Assembly (NCBI RefSeq): GCF_017591425.1 | Contig: NW_024465777.1 | Span: 2,480,001 to 2,544,000, forward strand | DNA from: Ochotona curzoniae | Taxonomy: Eukaryota; Chordata; Mammalia; Lagomorpha; Ochotonidae | Direction: 5' to 3' | DNA: 64,000 nucleotides | Shown: piece after piece, positions 11,807-22,500 of the stretch | Numbering within the stretch: position 1 is the first letter of the stretch | Layout: each line of letters opens with the position of its first letter | Translations under genes and position numbers: made by a program | The notes under the pieces: generated by a model | The model's input: only the letters and a program-made list of their open reading frames with translations | Database searches by the model: none | What the model was told of the DNA's origin: nothing

Positions 11807-12140
11807 TTTTAAAAAAAAATATTTATTTTTATTATTTTTTTATTGGAAAGGCGGATATACAGAGAGGAGAGACAGAGAGGAAGATCTTCCGTCCAATGAT
11901 TCACTCCCCAAGTGAGCGCAACGGGCCGATGCTATGCCGATCCGAAGCCAGGAGCCTCTTCCGGGTCTCCCACGCGGGTGCAGGGTCCCAAAGCTTTGGG
12001 CCGTCCTCGACTGCTTTCCCGGGCCACGGGCAGGGAGCTGGAAGGGAAGCGGGGCTGCCGGGATTAGAACCGGTGCCCATATGGGATCCCGGGCGTGCAA
12101 GGCGAGGACCTTTAACCACTTGCGCCACCGCGCCGGGCCC
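11807..12140 (-). mobile_element. young, full-length pika CSINE
   Basis: One of the best preserved copies: GAACCGGTGCCCATATGGGA (B-box side) and a clean GGGCCCGGCGCGGTGGCG head on the minus strand. A perfect 17-bp target-site duplication, AGCTTGTATGTTCTTTT, flanks it at 11,790-11,806 and 12,141-12,157. Low CpG decay supports recent insertion. Confidence 0.95.
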
Positions 12141-12157
12141 AGCTTGTATGTTCTTTT

Positions 12158-13080
12158 AAAGTGAATGAATATTTGCATGGTTAAAAAGATTCTTGGTAAA
12201 GTTTCAAACATGGCTAATGTATACTGCTGCTTATGCTTATTGGTCAAGATGTCTTCTAATTGTGAAGTTGTTCCAAGTTGTGGGATTATTTGTGTTCAAC
12301 AATCAATTGATTTACCAGACATTTTAAGCCTACTTGGCACCCTACACAGTCATTTAAAAACTCAATCATTTTAAACTTGCTGATTTTTTATATTCCCAGG
12401 GAGGCCTCATGGAAATATCAAAGAATGTTATCTCTCATTTTGTAGAGGTGACCACTGATGAGGCTGTTTGGATTTTACTAAAAGGTGCTATTAAGATGTG
12501 AAGTGATACAAACTTTATGTTATAGTAATGAAATGTTAACAGACTGCTATTGGTACAACTGTCAAAATATCACTAAAGTCTAATGAATTTATTGCATTGT
12601 TAGTCACAATTGTTATCCTAACAAACAAGACCTAGAGGCCTAAACAGTATAAGTGTGTGTAAAGTCCTAAGTTGGTTCCACAGTGTGCTGTGTAAAGTAA
12701 ATAGATGTTTATACTTGTTGATTGTTAGCTTTATAATTCTAACAATGAATGCTTCATCTTCTAGGTTCCAATAGATACTATTGCATCCATTGCAGATAGA
12801 GCTAAAGTTAAACAGTGAGCTACAGGTTCCAACTGAAAGCATCTTTAATTCTGGTTATTAAGAGCAAGATGTAATTCTAAATAACTGGTAACTTTAAAAC
12901 TTTTTTAAAACTTAAAACTATTTTTTCAAAAAGGCTGTTACAAAAGCTGTTTTGTTTTATAATGTACGTTACCTGGTATGCATGTACATGTTTATGTGGC
13001 AAGCTATGTAGTCTATTTTAGTTGACTGATAGAAGAAAATGTTCATAGATGAGAATTGCTAAGGTAAACCTTTTACATTT
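12158..13080. other. AT-rich intergenic sequence, no gene seen
   Basis: No repeat family was recognised and every frame is broken by stops within about 75 codons. It is the continuation of 11,165-11,789. Confidence 0.4.
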
Positions 13081-13084
13081 TGAT

Positions 13085-13365
13085 TTAAACAAATCTCTGA
13101 GATTAGGGCTGTCCAGCCAAGATAGGTAGGGAATGTGTGGTATTTCCCCTCACCTTGCAGGCTATTGCAAATTTGCCCCTTTTGAAGCTAGTGTGGACTG
13201 CCCCTATAAAAACCCTGTGAATGTTCTGTTCAGGGCCACACTTCTGCTATGGGGTGTTGGTCCAGGTCGGCCAGCTGGCCGGCCTGTCTGCCAGCTGCCT
13301 GCTCTCAACCAAGAACCCAGGCTGTCATTAAGCATCCTCACAAGTTGCCTATTCTAGTATTTCTA
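13085..13365 (+). mobile_element. possible solo LTR fragment
   Basis: GCCCCTATAAAAACCCTGTG provides a strong TATA box, followed 100 bp on by a pyrimidine-rich tract and CATTAAGCATCC, resembling U3-R of an LTR. No second copy was found in the window, so this is tentative. Confidence 0.3.
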
Positions 13366-13394
13366 TTTTTTAAGCTTCTTGTTATTATTGTTAT

Positions 13395-13890
13395 TATTAT
13401 CATTTTATGATACAGTTCGATAGGCCCTGGGATTTCCCTTACCCCCTCCCAATTTCCTCCACCCACTGAGTTCCCTTTTATCATTACTAAAATTTAGTTC
13501 TTCATACATAGTCATATGTACATCATTGTGGGCATGGACAATGCAGAGAGTCCAGCATTCTTTTGTCAGGACACAATAAACACTTTCATTGGCAGTCCAT
13601 CTTTGGTCTGGAAGTAGAGATGCATAGTGAATTGTATCTTCACATCTGGATATGATAGTCTCCATTACACAGTTACTATGCATCCCCTTAAATGAAAAGC
13701 CACAAAACAAAATTGACAACAGTAGGAAAAAAGAGAAATTAACAACATCATGAAGTTAAATAACATGCTATTGAGTGACTAATGTGTCACAGGAGAAATG
13801 AAAAAGAAAATCACAAACCTTCTTGAAGAAAATGATGCTACTGTACGATCTATAAGTTATCGAAGAATTTAATCAGAAGTGTTTTGAAGA
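13395..13890 (-). mobile_element. pika L1 3'-end module
   Basis: On the minus strand ACTTCATGATGTTGTTAATT, TTTTGTTTTGTGGCTTTTCA and GTATCATAAAATGATAATA are shared with 20,510-20,865 and 49,415-49,756. This is a repeated 3' end placed just after the L1 5' half. The upstream-most 150 bp (13,740-13,890) reads on the opposite strand like an ORF2 segment (MKLNNMLLSD). Confidence 0.6.
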
Positions 13891-14112
13891 GATGAACTAG
13901 CAAAAAATACATATATCAAAATAGATGAGATATGGTTTCTGCTGATCTTTGCTAGTGAAATGTGTCTCCTGTAGGCAACAAATAGATAAGTTTTGTTTTT
14001 AAATCCAGTCTACTAATCTGTGACATTTGATGGAGTTTAAACCATTTACATTCAGGGTTAATATGAATGGGTGGTCATTTGGTCCTGTCACTTTTGCAAT
14101 GTGTTGTTCATT
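13891..14112 (-). pseudogene. L1 ORF2 N-terminal remnant
   Basis: After the ORF2 ATG near 14,111 the minus strand gives broken frames with LTLNVNGLNS-like and ICCLQETHFTSKDQQ-like words, the start of the L1 endonuclease domain. The rest of ORF2, including reverse transcriptase, is deleted; the sequence jumps to the L1 3'-end module. Confidence 0.7.
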
Positions 14113-14149
14113 GATTTAGTCTTCTGCTGTTATTTTACTGGCTTGTTCT

Positions 14150-15536
14150 TCACATACACCTTTGATTTTGGTGTGTGCTATTCTTCTCTGTCAAGAGAAC
14201 ATCTTTAAATATCATTTGTAGGGCAGGTTTGAAACAGGCAAATTCTTCTTCTAACTTTTCTTTATCATAGAAGAATTTTATTTCATTTTCAAAGACAAAG
14301 GAAAGCTTTGCTGGATACGTTGTCTTGGGATGGCAATTTTTTTCTTTTGGAATCTGAAACGTGTTGCTCTACTCTCTTCTGGTCTGTAGAGTTTCCTGTG
14401 AGAGGTCTCCTGTAAGTTTGTTTATTTATTTATTTTTATTTATTTTAGGATTTTTTTTTTTTTTTACAAAGTCAGATATACAGAGAGGAGGAGAGACAGA
14501 GAGGAAGATCCTCCGTCTGATGATTCACTCTTCAAGTGAGCGCAACAGCCGGTGTTGCACCGATCCAAAGCCAGGAGCCATGAACCTCCTCCAGGTCTCC
14601 CACGTGAGTGCAGGGTCCCAAGGCTCTGGGTCATCCTGGACTACTTTCCCAGCCACAAGCAGGGAGCTGGATGGGAAGTGGAGTTGCTGGAATTAAACCG
14701 GTGCCCATATGAGATCCTGGCGCCTTCGGGGCGAGGACTTTAGCCACTAGGCCACGGCGCCGGACTGCAGTAAGTTTAATTGGCATTGCTTTATATGTTA
14801 ATTGATTTTTTTCATGAGCACATTTAAGGATCTTTTCCTTATGTTTGATTGAAGAGAGCTTGATTACCATCTGTCTTGGTGAAGATTGCTTTTGATCAAC
14901 CCTGTTGGATGTTCTGTGCTTCTCCTGGATGTTGTTTCCCAATTCTTTCTCTAGATTAGGGAAGTTTTTCTTTATTATTTCATTGAATACACCTTCAATC
15001 CCAGTTTCTCTTTTTGCACCTTCTGGGACTTCCATAACTCTTATAGTTGGCCTTTTAATAGTGTCTTTCAATTCTTGAATACTTTTTTTTAGCCTGATCC
15101 AGTTCTGCTTCCAGTTCTTTGTTTGTTTCCCCTGGTGAGAGGAAATACCTTCCATTTTTGAGATTCCTTCTTCTGCCTCCTTCACTCTATCTTGGAGACC
15201 CTCCACTGTACTTTTACTGTGTTCCACTGTATTTTTCATTTCTGATAGATTCATTTGATTCATTCCCTGTATGACATATTCCTTAAATTCCTTGAATGCC
15301 TGCTTTGCATGCTTCTTTTTGTTGATAAGAAGCTTAACAACAAGTGTTTTGAATTGTGTATCCCCCCAATTTCTCAATGTCCTCCTCAACGAACCCTGAA
15401 GTTGGCAAAGGGTTTTGCTCCTTTGCAGGGGTCTTAGGTAATATTCATTGTGCCTTTGTCTCTTCTTTTGCTCTTGGTCATTATACTTCTGGTTAGCAGA
15501 GTCTTCTCCTTGGGGCAGGTTCCTAAGCTCTGTCAC
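14150..15536 (-). pseudogene. L1 ORF1 (RNA-binding chaperone), split by a SINE
   Basis: ORF1p is the trimeric RNA-binding protein of LINE-1. From the ATG at 15,536 about 250 codons remain open: a coiled-coil region (many E/K/L residues; EGLQDRVKEAEEGISKMEG) and the RRM region (RPTIRVMEVPEGAKRETGIE; KEKILKCAHEKNQLTYK). A pika CSINE (14,440-14,766) interrupts the RRM-CTD junction. Beyond it the C-terminal domain resumes (DLSQETLQTRRE, then an in-frame TAG where other L1s have Trp, then YPAKLSF and ALQMIFKDVLL) to TGA at 14,152-14,150. It is non-functional but not old, because the frame before the insertion is intact. Confidence 0.88.
14440..14766 (-). mobile_element. pika CSINE inserted in L1 ORF1
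   Basis: Full-length minus-orientation copy with a long T-run at its tail (14,451-14,465) and head ending GGCGCCGTGGCCTAGTGGC on the minus strand. Short imperfect duplication of GTAAGTTT on both sides (14,411 and 14,768) marks the target site. Confidence 0.9.
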
Positions 15537-15539
15537 CCA

Positions 15540-16632
15540 CAGGTCTACAATAAAATTTTACTTATTGCCGTTGGCACATGGCTCTTTGCAGTCACTTGTG
15601 CCACTCCTTCTAGCGAGTTCCAGGTCTGGGTTCTTATGTTAGATTTCGAGCATGGTCTCCGTATCCCCAGCTCCTGGCTCACCAGTCTCCACCTCCTGTG
15701 ACACTTTGCCAAGGCCACACCGTTATCTGTACAACCTTTCTCCCACTTTCAGTTGGAACAGGTTCAAGGATTAGGGAGACACCAAGAGTCCTATCTAGCT
15801 AGGTTGTTGTTGGTAGTAATCTTGCCAGAACCTGTTGGTCATTAGGTTTGAAGGCCACACAAACGAATTTTGACCCATACGGCGTCATAGTTGGTATTAT
15901 TTTCCTGTGGGACCAGTGCAATGCACTGAGTTCAGTGAGTTCTCGCCGAGCTCAGTGTATACGCAGCTCACTGTTGTCCCTACAAGTCTTAAAACTTTTG
16001 CCACACTGTACAAGATGGCGCCTGATGGGCCACTACTAGAGTTCTTAATTGTATGGCCTTTAGGTCTGAGGGTTACCAGACCTATCTTGGGTGGAACCTA
16101 TAGGATGCCATGTTGTTGCAGTTCACTGAGCCAGAAATAAGTTCACTCCCAGCTCAGTGCATGTGCAGTACTGTCCCATAGCCTTTGCCTCCTTAAACAA
16201 AATGGCGCCTGAAACGGCTTTTGGGGGTGGACTGGGTTGTGAAATCCACCCTGTTCCCACACTGTCCATCTGGAATCTGCTGCTCTATCTCTGCTCATGG
16301 TCAAATCAAACAGATCTGCAGGATGGGCAGTTCTTTGTCTGGGTTCACTTCCTGAGCTCCCAGTGTATGTCCTTCCAACCTGGTTGCTAGTGGAGTTCTG
16401 GCTGCCTGTGGAGTTCAGATTACTATTGGATGAATGCTGCTGGGGTATCAGTCACTGCAACACCACACTGCTGTTTCTGCTGCTTTCCTGTGTCTGTCAG
16501 TCTCCGGGTACCCCTCTGCTGTTGCTCTGTCTTCTCCTATTTCCTGGAATATGCCCTCTGCTTTACACTGGCTAATGTTTCTCTGTTTAAACATGTTCTT
16601 ACTCTATTCAGTCATCTTGATTCCCCATATTT
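15540..16632 (-). mobile_element. L1 5' untranslated region / promoter with two monomer-like units
   Basis: Lies directly upstream of ORF1 and is GC-richer than its flanks. Two segments about 195 bp apart share GCTCAGTG...GCAG and end in CAAGATGGCGCCTGA (16,010-16,024) and CAAAATGGCGCCTGA (about 16,199-16,213), so the 5'UTR seems partly built of tandem monomers. The presumed 5' end reads AATCAAGATGACTGAATAG on the minus strand, near 16,610-16,630. Confidence 0.65.
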
Positions 16633-16639
16633 CAATTTC

Positions 16640-16968
16640 TTTAAAAAGATTTATTTATTTATTGGAAAGTCAGATATACAGAGAGGAGGAGAGACAGAGA
16701 GGAAGATCTTCCATCTGATGATTCACTCCCCAAATGAGCACAATGGCCATGCTATGCTGACCCGGAGCCAGGATCCAGGAACTTCTTCCGGGTATCCCAC
16801 ACAGGTGCAGGGTCCCAAGGCTTTGGGCCATCCTTGACTGCTTTCCCAGGCCACAAGCAGGGAGCTGGATGGGAAGTGGAGCTGCCAGGATCAGAATAGG
16901 AGCCCATATGGGATTCCAGGATATGTTCAAGGCAAGGACTTTAGCTGCTAGGCCACGCCACTGGGCCC
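16640..16968 (-). mobile_element. pika CSINE at the L1 5' boundary
   Basis: Full-length copy with tail TTTATTTATTTATTGG and head GGGCCCAGTGGCGTGGCC on the minus strand. It separates the L1 5' end from the VNTR-type element to the right. Confidence 0.9.
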
Positions 16969-16974
16969 TCTATT

Positions 16975-17655
16975 TTTTTTTTAAAGAGCTGGACAAAAGG
17001 GGGCAGAGCCCCACTGTGCCACTGTGGGCACATGCCAGCTGGGACCACTCCTCCATCATTGCTTCTGCCACAAGGATGTGGTGGGGGTGTGCATGGACTG
17101 CTAGGAGTTAGGGAACAGAGGATAGGTTGGAATGGGGGCTATTGAGAGCTTGGTTGATATATATAATATATATTATTTATATAATGATTTCTGGAGGCTT
17201 CCATCATGGACTGGGCCGCTGCACCAACAGGTAACCAAGGGAGTTGAGATGGAGTGGATCAGAAGGGGGAATCTGGAGGGCTTCTTTGATTTAGGTTCAA
17301 TCACTTGCGCACACCCATCAGCGCCGGATCTGGGGGTGGGCCATATTAGGCTTGGCTGTAGCAACTGCCTGCGAATGTGAGATTCAGGTCTGGGGGTGAG
17401 TCTGGAAGGGGGGTCCTCAGGGTCTCCCAACTGGGCTGAGCACCAGTAAAGCGTGGGTCTGGGCATAAGCCAGACTGAGCGAGGCCACAGCCTCTACTGG
17501 CAGGCATGGGGTCCAGGTCTGGGTGCAGGGCTGGGTGAGGTCCTTGGGGGTCATTCTGACCAGGTCATAAGCACCCACTGGCATACATGAGCCTGGCTCT
17601 GGGGGTGGGCCTGGCTGGGCTGGACTATCCCAGCAGAGACCTGTATGAGCCAACA
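16975..17655 (+). mobile_element. VNTR composite element, head and tandem units
   Basis: Head GCTGGACAAAAGGGGGCAGA, then an AT-dinucleotide tract (17,158-17,186), then GC-rich units such as GGTCTGGGGGTGGGCC and CTGGGTGAGGTCC repeated at roughly 55-80 bp. The 3' module is absent; L1 sequence follows. Confidence 0.55.
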
Positions 17656-17689
17656 ATCCCCTTACCTATGTAACAAACATATAAAAAAG

Positions 17690-18355
17690 AAATGCATTTA
17701 AACTTAAAAAAGACAAAAGATAACAGATGCTGATGAGGATATTGAGAAAAATCAGGGCCTTGTATACTTTTGGTGCTATGTAAATTAGATTGGCCATTAT
17801 GGAAAACAATATAGAGGAAGGAATTAAAACTAGAATCAGTTTGTGGCTGAACATTGCTATTACTGGCTATGCACCCAAAGGAAATGAAGTCAGAATGTCG
17901 AAGAGAAATGTGTACTCTCATGTTCACTGCATCACTGCTGACAATGTCCCAAAGCAGATGAAGAAAGAAAGAAGTGTTCCTCCGAAGAAAGATGAAATCC
18001 TGTTGTTGGCAACAGGGGATGAACCTGCCGAGCCAGACACAGAAGGGTTACCTGTGCCTGGCCACTCACATGTGGAAGCCAAAGAGTCTTCTCATGGAAG
18101 CAGGGGCCTGGGGTGTGGTGGCAGAGGATGGGAAGATGTTGGTCAGTGGAAATGAGTTCTGGTCACCTATTGTACAACACAGAGTATAGCTACCAACAAT
18201 GTATTGCATATTTCAAAGTAACTCAAAGGAAGAATTTTGAATGTTTCACCACAAAAAATGTCAATGCTTGAGGAGATAGATACGCTTGTTATTTGGTTTG
18301 ATCATATACTCAATATATATATATGTGTGTGTATGTGTGTGTGTATTTAAATATA
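17690..18355 (+). mobile_element. old L1 (L1MA/L1MB-like) ORF2 end and 3'UTR
   Basis: Diagnostic decayed phrases appear in order: ACAAAAGATAACAGATGCTG, GGCCATTATGGAAAACAATA, CACCCAAAGGAAATGAAGTC, CTCATGTTCACTGCATCACT, GGGGATGAACCTG, AGCCAGACACAGAAGG, GGGAAGATGTTGGTCAGTGG, and TTTCACCACAAAAAATG. All frames are broken. Confidence 0.9.
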
Positions 18356-18360
18356 GTTTT

Positions 18361-18595
18361 GGAGCCTGGCATGATGGCTCAATTGGTTAATTCTTGCCTT
18401 GTATGTGCCGGGATCCCCTGTGGTTGCCAATTCATGTCCCAGTTGCTGCTTCCCATCCAGCTCCCTGCTTGTAGCCTGGGAAAGCAATAGAGGATGGCCC
18501 AGAGCCTTGGGACCCTGCACTTGTGTCGGAGTCCCAGAAAAAGCTCTTGGCTCCTGGTTTCAGATAGCTTAGCTTCTGTTGGTTTATATCTACTT
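18361..18595 (+). mobile_element. pika CSINE, tail missing
   Basis: GGAGCCTGGCATGATGGCTC to TGGCTCCTGGTTTCAGAT; truncated before the pyrimidine-rich 3' end. Confidence 0.8.
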
Positions 18596-18614
18596 GCAAA
18601 TCTTTTGTAGCATG

Positions 18615-18800
18615 GCTTTTAGAAAACAATTTTATTGAGGTATAATTCAGTTGTCATAAAACAAACCCAATTGTAAGTGTATAATTATTTACAGTAAAAT
18701 TTATACAACTTTTATATATATGTAATATTCATAGATAGCAAAGTTATAGAATTGTGCAAACTGTTATAAAACTATAGATAACTCATCCTGTGGAGTTATA
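18615..18800 (+). mobile_element. old L1 3'UTR fragment
   Basis: TTTTATTGAGGTATAATTCA and AATTGTAAGTGTATAATTA match the L1M-type 3'UTR phrase 'tttattgaggtataattgacat'. Confidence 0.65.
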
Positions 18801-19301
18801 CTTTTATTATTATTACTCATTTAAATTCAAGATCTTGTAGAACTTTAACATACCAGACAGCACAGTTACTTTTACTCATTTGGAACTACATCCTATCACC
18901 AAGATTGTTGTTTCTTTTCATGTTTGAAACAGCAGAAGGAGGCACATAGCAAGGAAATTACACTTATTTTTTTTGTATGGAGAGAAGTCAGGAATGAAGA
19001 GCAAAGGGGCATGGTTTGATTATTGACTCACAGAGTTGTTGTCTGCTTCCTTGGAATTGGGTGATTCAGCCAACACACAGCCGGAAGGCATTTAGGGGCG
19101 TCAGGTGACACGGAGCCTATTACCCAATCCTGGCTGATAGCGAGAGGACCTGTTTTAGGACTGTCCCAGGCCTGAACCTTCCTCCCCCTCCTGGCTCTGT
19201 GTTCACACAGTTCTCACTTTACACCAGCTTTCTCCTCTGTTTCTCTCTTTCTTTTTGTTCGGTGATAACTGTTGGGAAGGAAAAAATTCCATTCTCATGT
19301 G

Positions 19302-19545
19302 AACATTATTTATTTGTGAGAGAGGCAGAGAGACAGAGAGATAGGCACAGAGCTGCCAGCCACTGATTACACATCTGTAACGCAGTGGAGAGGAGCAGGC
19401 AGGAGATGGGAGCTGTCCCCCAGCATCTGCAGTAGCAGAGAGCTGGAACTGGGAGCCCGAACTAGGACTCACTCCCCCGGCACTCCAGTGATGCTCGGAA
19501 TGTCATATCTGGTGTTTTAATTGCTAGACCAAGTGCATGTCCCCC
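19302..19545 (-). mobile_element. old lagomorph CSINE
   Basis: TTATTTATTTGTGAGAGAGG tail, CAGCATCTGCAGTAGCAGAG body, and GTTTTAATTGCTAGACCAAG head remnant. Confidence 0.6.
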
Positions 19546-19721
19546 GTTCCTACTTTGGGTGGGATATCCCTGCCTTTGGACATGATGGAGCTGAATGGCC
19601 CCTGCTCTGTACTGCCACATCCTGCAGGAAAGGGAGGTTGGCTTGCTCAAGTGGGCCTCTGTTCCCTGCTACCTCTCCCTCTCTGTAACACTGTCTTCTT
19701 GTTTTGTTTTATTATTTTCTT

Positions 19722-19987
19722 TCTTTTTAAATATTTGAAAGCCAGAGTTACACAGAGAAGGAAAGAGAGGGAATTTCATTCCAAAAATAGATGCAATGGT
19801 AGAGGCTGAGCCAGGCCAAAGTCAGGAGCCCGGAGCTTCATTGGGATTTCCCACAGGTGTGCAGGAGGCGGAGGATGTGGGTCATCTGCTGTTTTTCCGA
19901 GTGCAAAGCAGAGCTGGATCTGAAGTGGAGCAGCCGGGACATGAACCATCACCCACGTGGGATATGAGCACCATACCATCTGCCTAA
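19722..19987 (-). mobile_element. old lagomorph CSINE
   Basis: TTTAAATATTTGAAAGCCAG tail through GCCGGGACATGAACCATCAC to CACGTGGGATATGAGCACCA. Confidence 0.7.
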
Positions 19988-20009
19988 AATAACTGTGCAA
20001 CTACCAGTG

Positions 20010-20059
20010 TGTGTGTAGGCTGATTTTGGTGACAGACAGTGCCGGACCCTGTATTGGCA

Positions 20060-20098
<39 letters not shown>

Positions 20099-20505
20099 AT
20101 CAGGTCTGGAATGGCTTCAGAGGTTTCATGGGTAATTCCCTATCAACTGCTGGACTCAGAACCCTAACCATGGAGAGCTGCAGGTTCCATGGGCTGACTG
20201 TGGGAGTGGATGTGTCAGAGTTGGACCTCCTCAGTGGCTCAGACGGAGCAGAGGACAGCATATCCAAATGTACACGGAGGATATGGCAGTACATTGGAGC
20301 CTCCAGAGGACACCTGGTACGACGGCAGAGGACGGAGGACAGAACAAATTGGTCAACTACCTCAGCCAGTCATTGGCAGGAAAATCTGGGCAGACGGAGA
20401 CTCTAAGGTGGACCAGAGCAGCCAGTGTATTCGGGAGAGACTTCATCGTGACTGGAGTGGTGGGATCACCAGCAATTCAGGACTGTTGAACCGCTTGAGA
20501 AATTC
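20010..20505 (+). mobile_element. VNTR composite element, 3' module
   Basis: GACTGTGGGAGTGGATGTGT, CAGAGGACACCTGGTACG, AACAAATTGG and GACTCTAAGGTGGACCAGAG align with the minus strand of 46,110-46,320. A (CA)n tract lies at its left end. It ends at CGCTTGAG and joins the L1 3'-end module directly, without the A-rich tail of other copies. Confidence 0.6.
20060..20096. repeat. (CA)n microsatellite
   Basis: Nearly pure CA dinucleotide run of about 36 bp preceded by GCACGCG. Confidence 0.95.
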
Positions 20506-20506
20506 A

Positions 20507-20870
20507 TGATGTTGTAAATTTCTATTTTTCTTACTGTTATTGATTTTGTTTTGTGGCTTTTCATTTAAGAGGGATGTGAGGTGACTGTAACGGAGACTAT
20601 CATGTCCAGATGTGAGGATGCAGTGCGGTGTGCATCTCTGCTTCCAGATCAAAGATGGATTCCCAATGAAACTTGGGAGTATCTTGACAATAGGATGCTG
20701 GACTCTCTGCCATTGTCCACGCCCGCAGTGATAAACATGTGACTGTTTATGAAGAGCTATGCTATAGTAATAATATAGGGAATTCAGTGGGGAGAGAAGT
20801 TCTGAGGAGAGGGCAGGAAGATTAAAATAAATCAATAAATAATTTAAAATAATAATAATCATAAAAAAGA
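20507..20870 (+). mobile_element. pika L1 3'-end module
   Basis: TTCATGATGTTGTAAATTTC, TTGTTTTGTGGCTTTTCATT and CAGATCAAAGATGGATTCCC are shared with 13,395-13,740 and 49,415-49,756. Ends in an A/T-rich tail of AATAAATCAATAAATAATTT and AAT repeats. Confidence 0.65.
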
Positions 20871-20904
20871 AATGACATCTTAAAAAAAAACAGATTTGTT
20901 TATG

Positions 20905-20963
20905 TGTGGGCCCAGAGCATGCAAGGCAAGGACTTTAGCCATTAGGCTACTGCACCGGACCCC
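20905..20963 (-). mobile_element. CSINE head fragment
   Basis: GCATGCAAGGCAAGGACTTT and GGCTACTGCACCGGACCCC are the head region in minus orientation; body and tail are missing. Confidence 0.6.
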
Positions 20964-20969
20964 AGATGA

Positions 20970-21190
20970 TAATTTTTAAGAAGATTTATTTAATTTATTT
21001 GAAAGTCAGAATGACAGAGAGAGAGAGGAAGAGAGAGAGTGTGTGCTCCAGCTGTAGGCAACTGCCTTGGTTGTCTTGTATCTAGGTCAGTGCTACATTG
21101 CTGGAAGATATGCAGCCAATAGTTGGCTGGCATTTTGGGCCCAATTCGTGTCAATTCTGTGTTAACCAGTGAACCAGCATAGTTGCCTGT
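20970..21190. repeat. C-repeat tail plus an unassigned repeat also found at 38,850-39,000
   Basis: Starts as a SINE tail (AGATTTATTTAATTTATTTG). From about 21,050, GTAGGCAACTGCCTTGGTT, ATCTAGGTCAGTGCTA, TTGCTGGAAGA and GCAGCCAATAG match 38,860-38,935 on the same strand. Family unknown to me. Confidence 0.45.
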
Positions 21191-21194
21191 TCTC

Positions 21195-21640
21195 TAACAT
21201 TACATCTGCAAGGGGGTGATGGGTGAGTTCCACCCACGTGCTGGGGTCCTTGGGCTGGGGTGAGGGTCACAGAGGGCTGCTGATGTGAGCAGAGCTACAG
21301 CCAAGGGTCTCTCCGGGCCGCGCTACTTCGCACCCACTGTCACACACAATAGCTGGGGCTGGGCCAGGGCCAGGCATGAAGACTGGGTGGGTGAAGCCAT
21401 CACGTGGCCCTTCACATACCAACCTGCAGCACCTGTCAGCAGCACGTGTTAAGAGCCGGGGCTGTAGACAGGCTAGGCTAAGGGTTGTGGTGTTGGGGCT
21501 GCCTGGGCCAGGCCACATTACCCACTGTCGGGGTGAGGCCCAACAACAGTGTTTGGTATCGGCAAGCAGGCCATCCTCTCATTTCATGTTGGCCTTAGAC
21601 GCATCAGGATTTCTGATCTCAGGGATCAGAACCCCATAGT
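21195..21640 (+). repeat. GC-rich unit array, possible VNTR composite fragment
   Basis: GGGGCTGGGCCAGGGCCAGG, CTGCAGCACCTGTCAGCAG and GGGCTGCCTGGGCCAGGCCA resemble the units at 39.3-40.4 kb, but no head or 3' module is present. Confidence 0.4.
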
Positions 21641-21879
21641 TGTGATCTGGCCTCAGCACACACATTGCTGATTCCTGGGCAAGAAATTCGACAACACTTC
21701 AGAGTAATGATGAAGGTGTGGAAACATAACCATTGGCACTGAATGGAAGTTCTCCAGCTCCATAAGATATGATAGAAAGCTCCATTAGATTCAGAACCTA
21801 TGGCCCTAATCAGCCGGAAGTAATTATATAAGGTGGACCGAATCTGCACCTTTTAGCAACTCTTAGGTTAAGGGTTAGA

Positions 21880-22240
21880 AATCTCTGAGGCAGAAATGAA
21901 ATGGGACAGTCAGGTAGCTAGCTTAGGTTCCCAAGCTGGAAACCACATTCACCTGCTCTTTGCAAATCCCACTCACTTATCAACCAATCAAATGTTCCCT
22001 TCCCCAGGATGTACATCCCTTAACCAGGGACCTGGAGCTGTGTATATTATGAAACCACACTTCCCTTCCAAGACCATATGAAGACTGGCAATGCAGAGGG
22101 GCCATCTCTCTCTTCTCATGGACACAGGATGGAAGGCAGAAACACTTCCCTCTTATTGAACTTACCCCTCAGAAGTTGCTCCACCCGCAAACATGTCCCA
22201 CATGCATCTGTGATTTCCTTGCCTTTTAAATAAACTTAAC
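21880..22240 (+). mobile_element. possible LTR
   Basis: CAACCAATCAAATG (CCAAT-like), a run of CATCTCTCTCTTCTC, and TTGCCTTTTAAATAAACTTA with AATAAA near the end are arranged as in an ERV LTR. No paired copy was seen. Confidence 0.35.
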
Positions 22241-22244
22241 AGAT

Positions 22245-22500
22245 TAAGACAGGTGAGAGATCCTCCATCTGCTGATTCACTCCCCAGATGGCTTCACCGG
22301 CCAGGTCTGGGCCATACTGGAGCCAGGAGCCAAGCCCTCACTCACATGAGCTTCCATGTGGATGACTGTTACCCAAGCATGTGAGCCAACACCTGCTTTA
22401 TAGGGTGTACATTAGCAGAGAGCAGGAATCAGAAGAGTGGGGACTCAAACTCGGGCACTCCAAAATGGGATGCAGGTCTCCTGAGACATGGGACAAGACC
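22245..22500 (-). mobile_element. old lagomorph CSINE
   Basis: GATCCTCCATCTGCTGATTC then GGGTGTACATTAGCAGAGAG and GGGACTCAAACTCGGGCACT; truncated at the tail. Confidence 0.65.

Noticed and set aside
11934..12164. tRNA gene suggested by A/B-box-like words in SINE heads
   Set aside because: These are tRNA-derived SINE promoters; the sequence does not fold into a full cloverleaf and continues into the SINE body.
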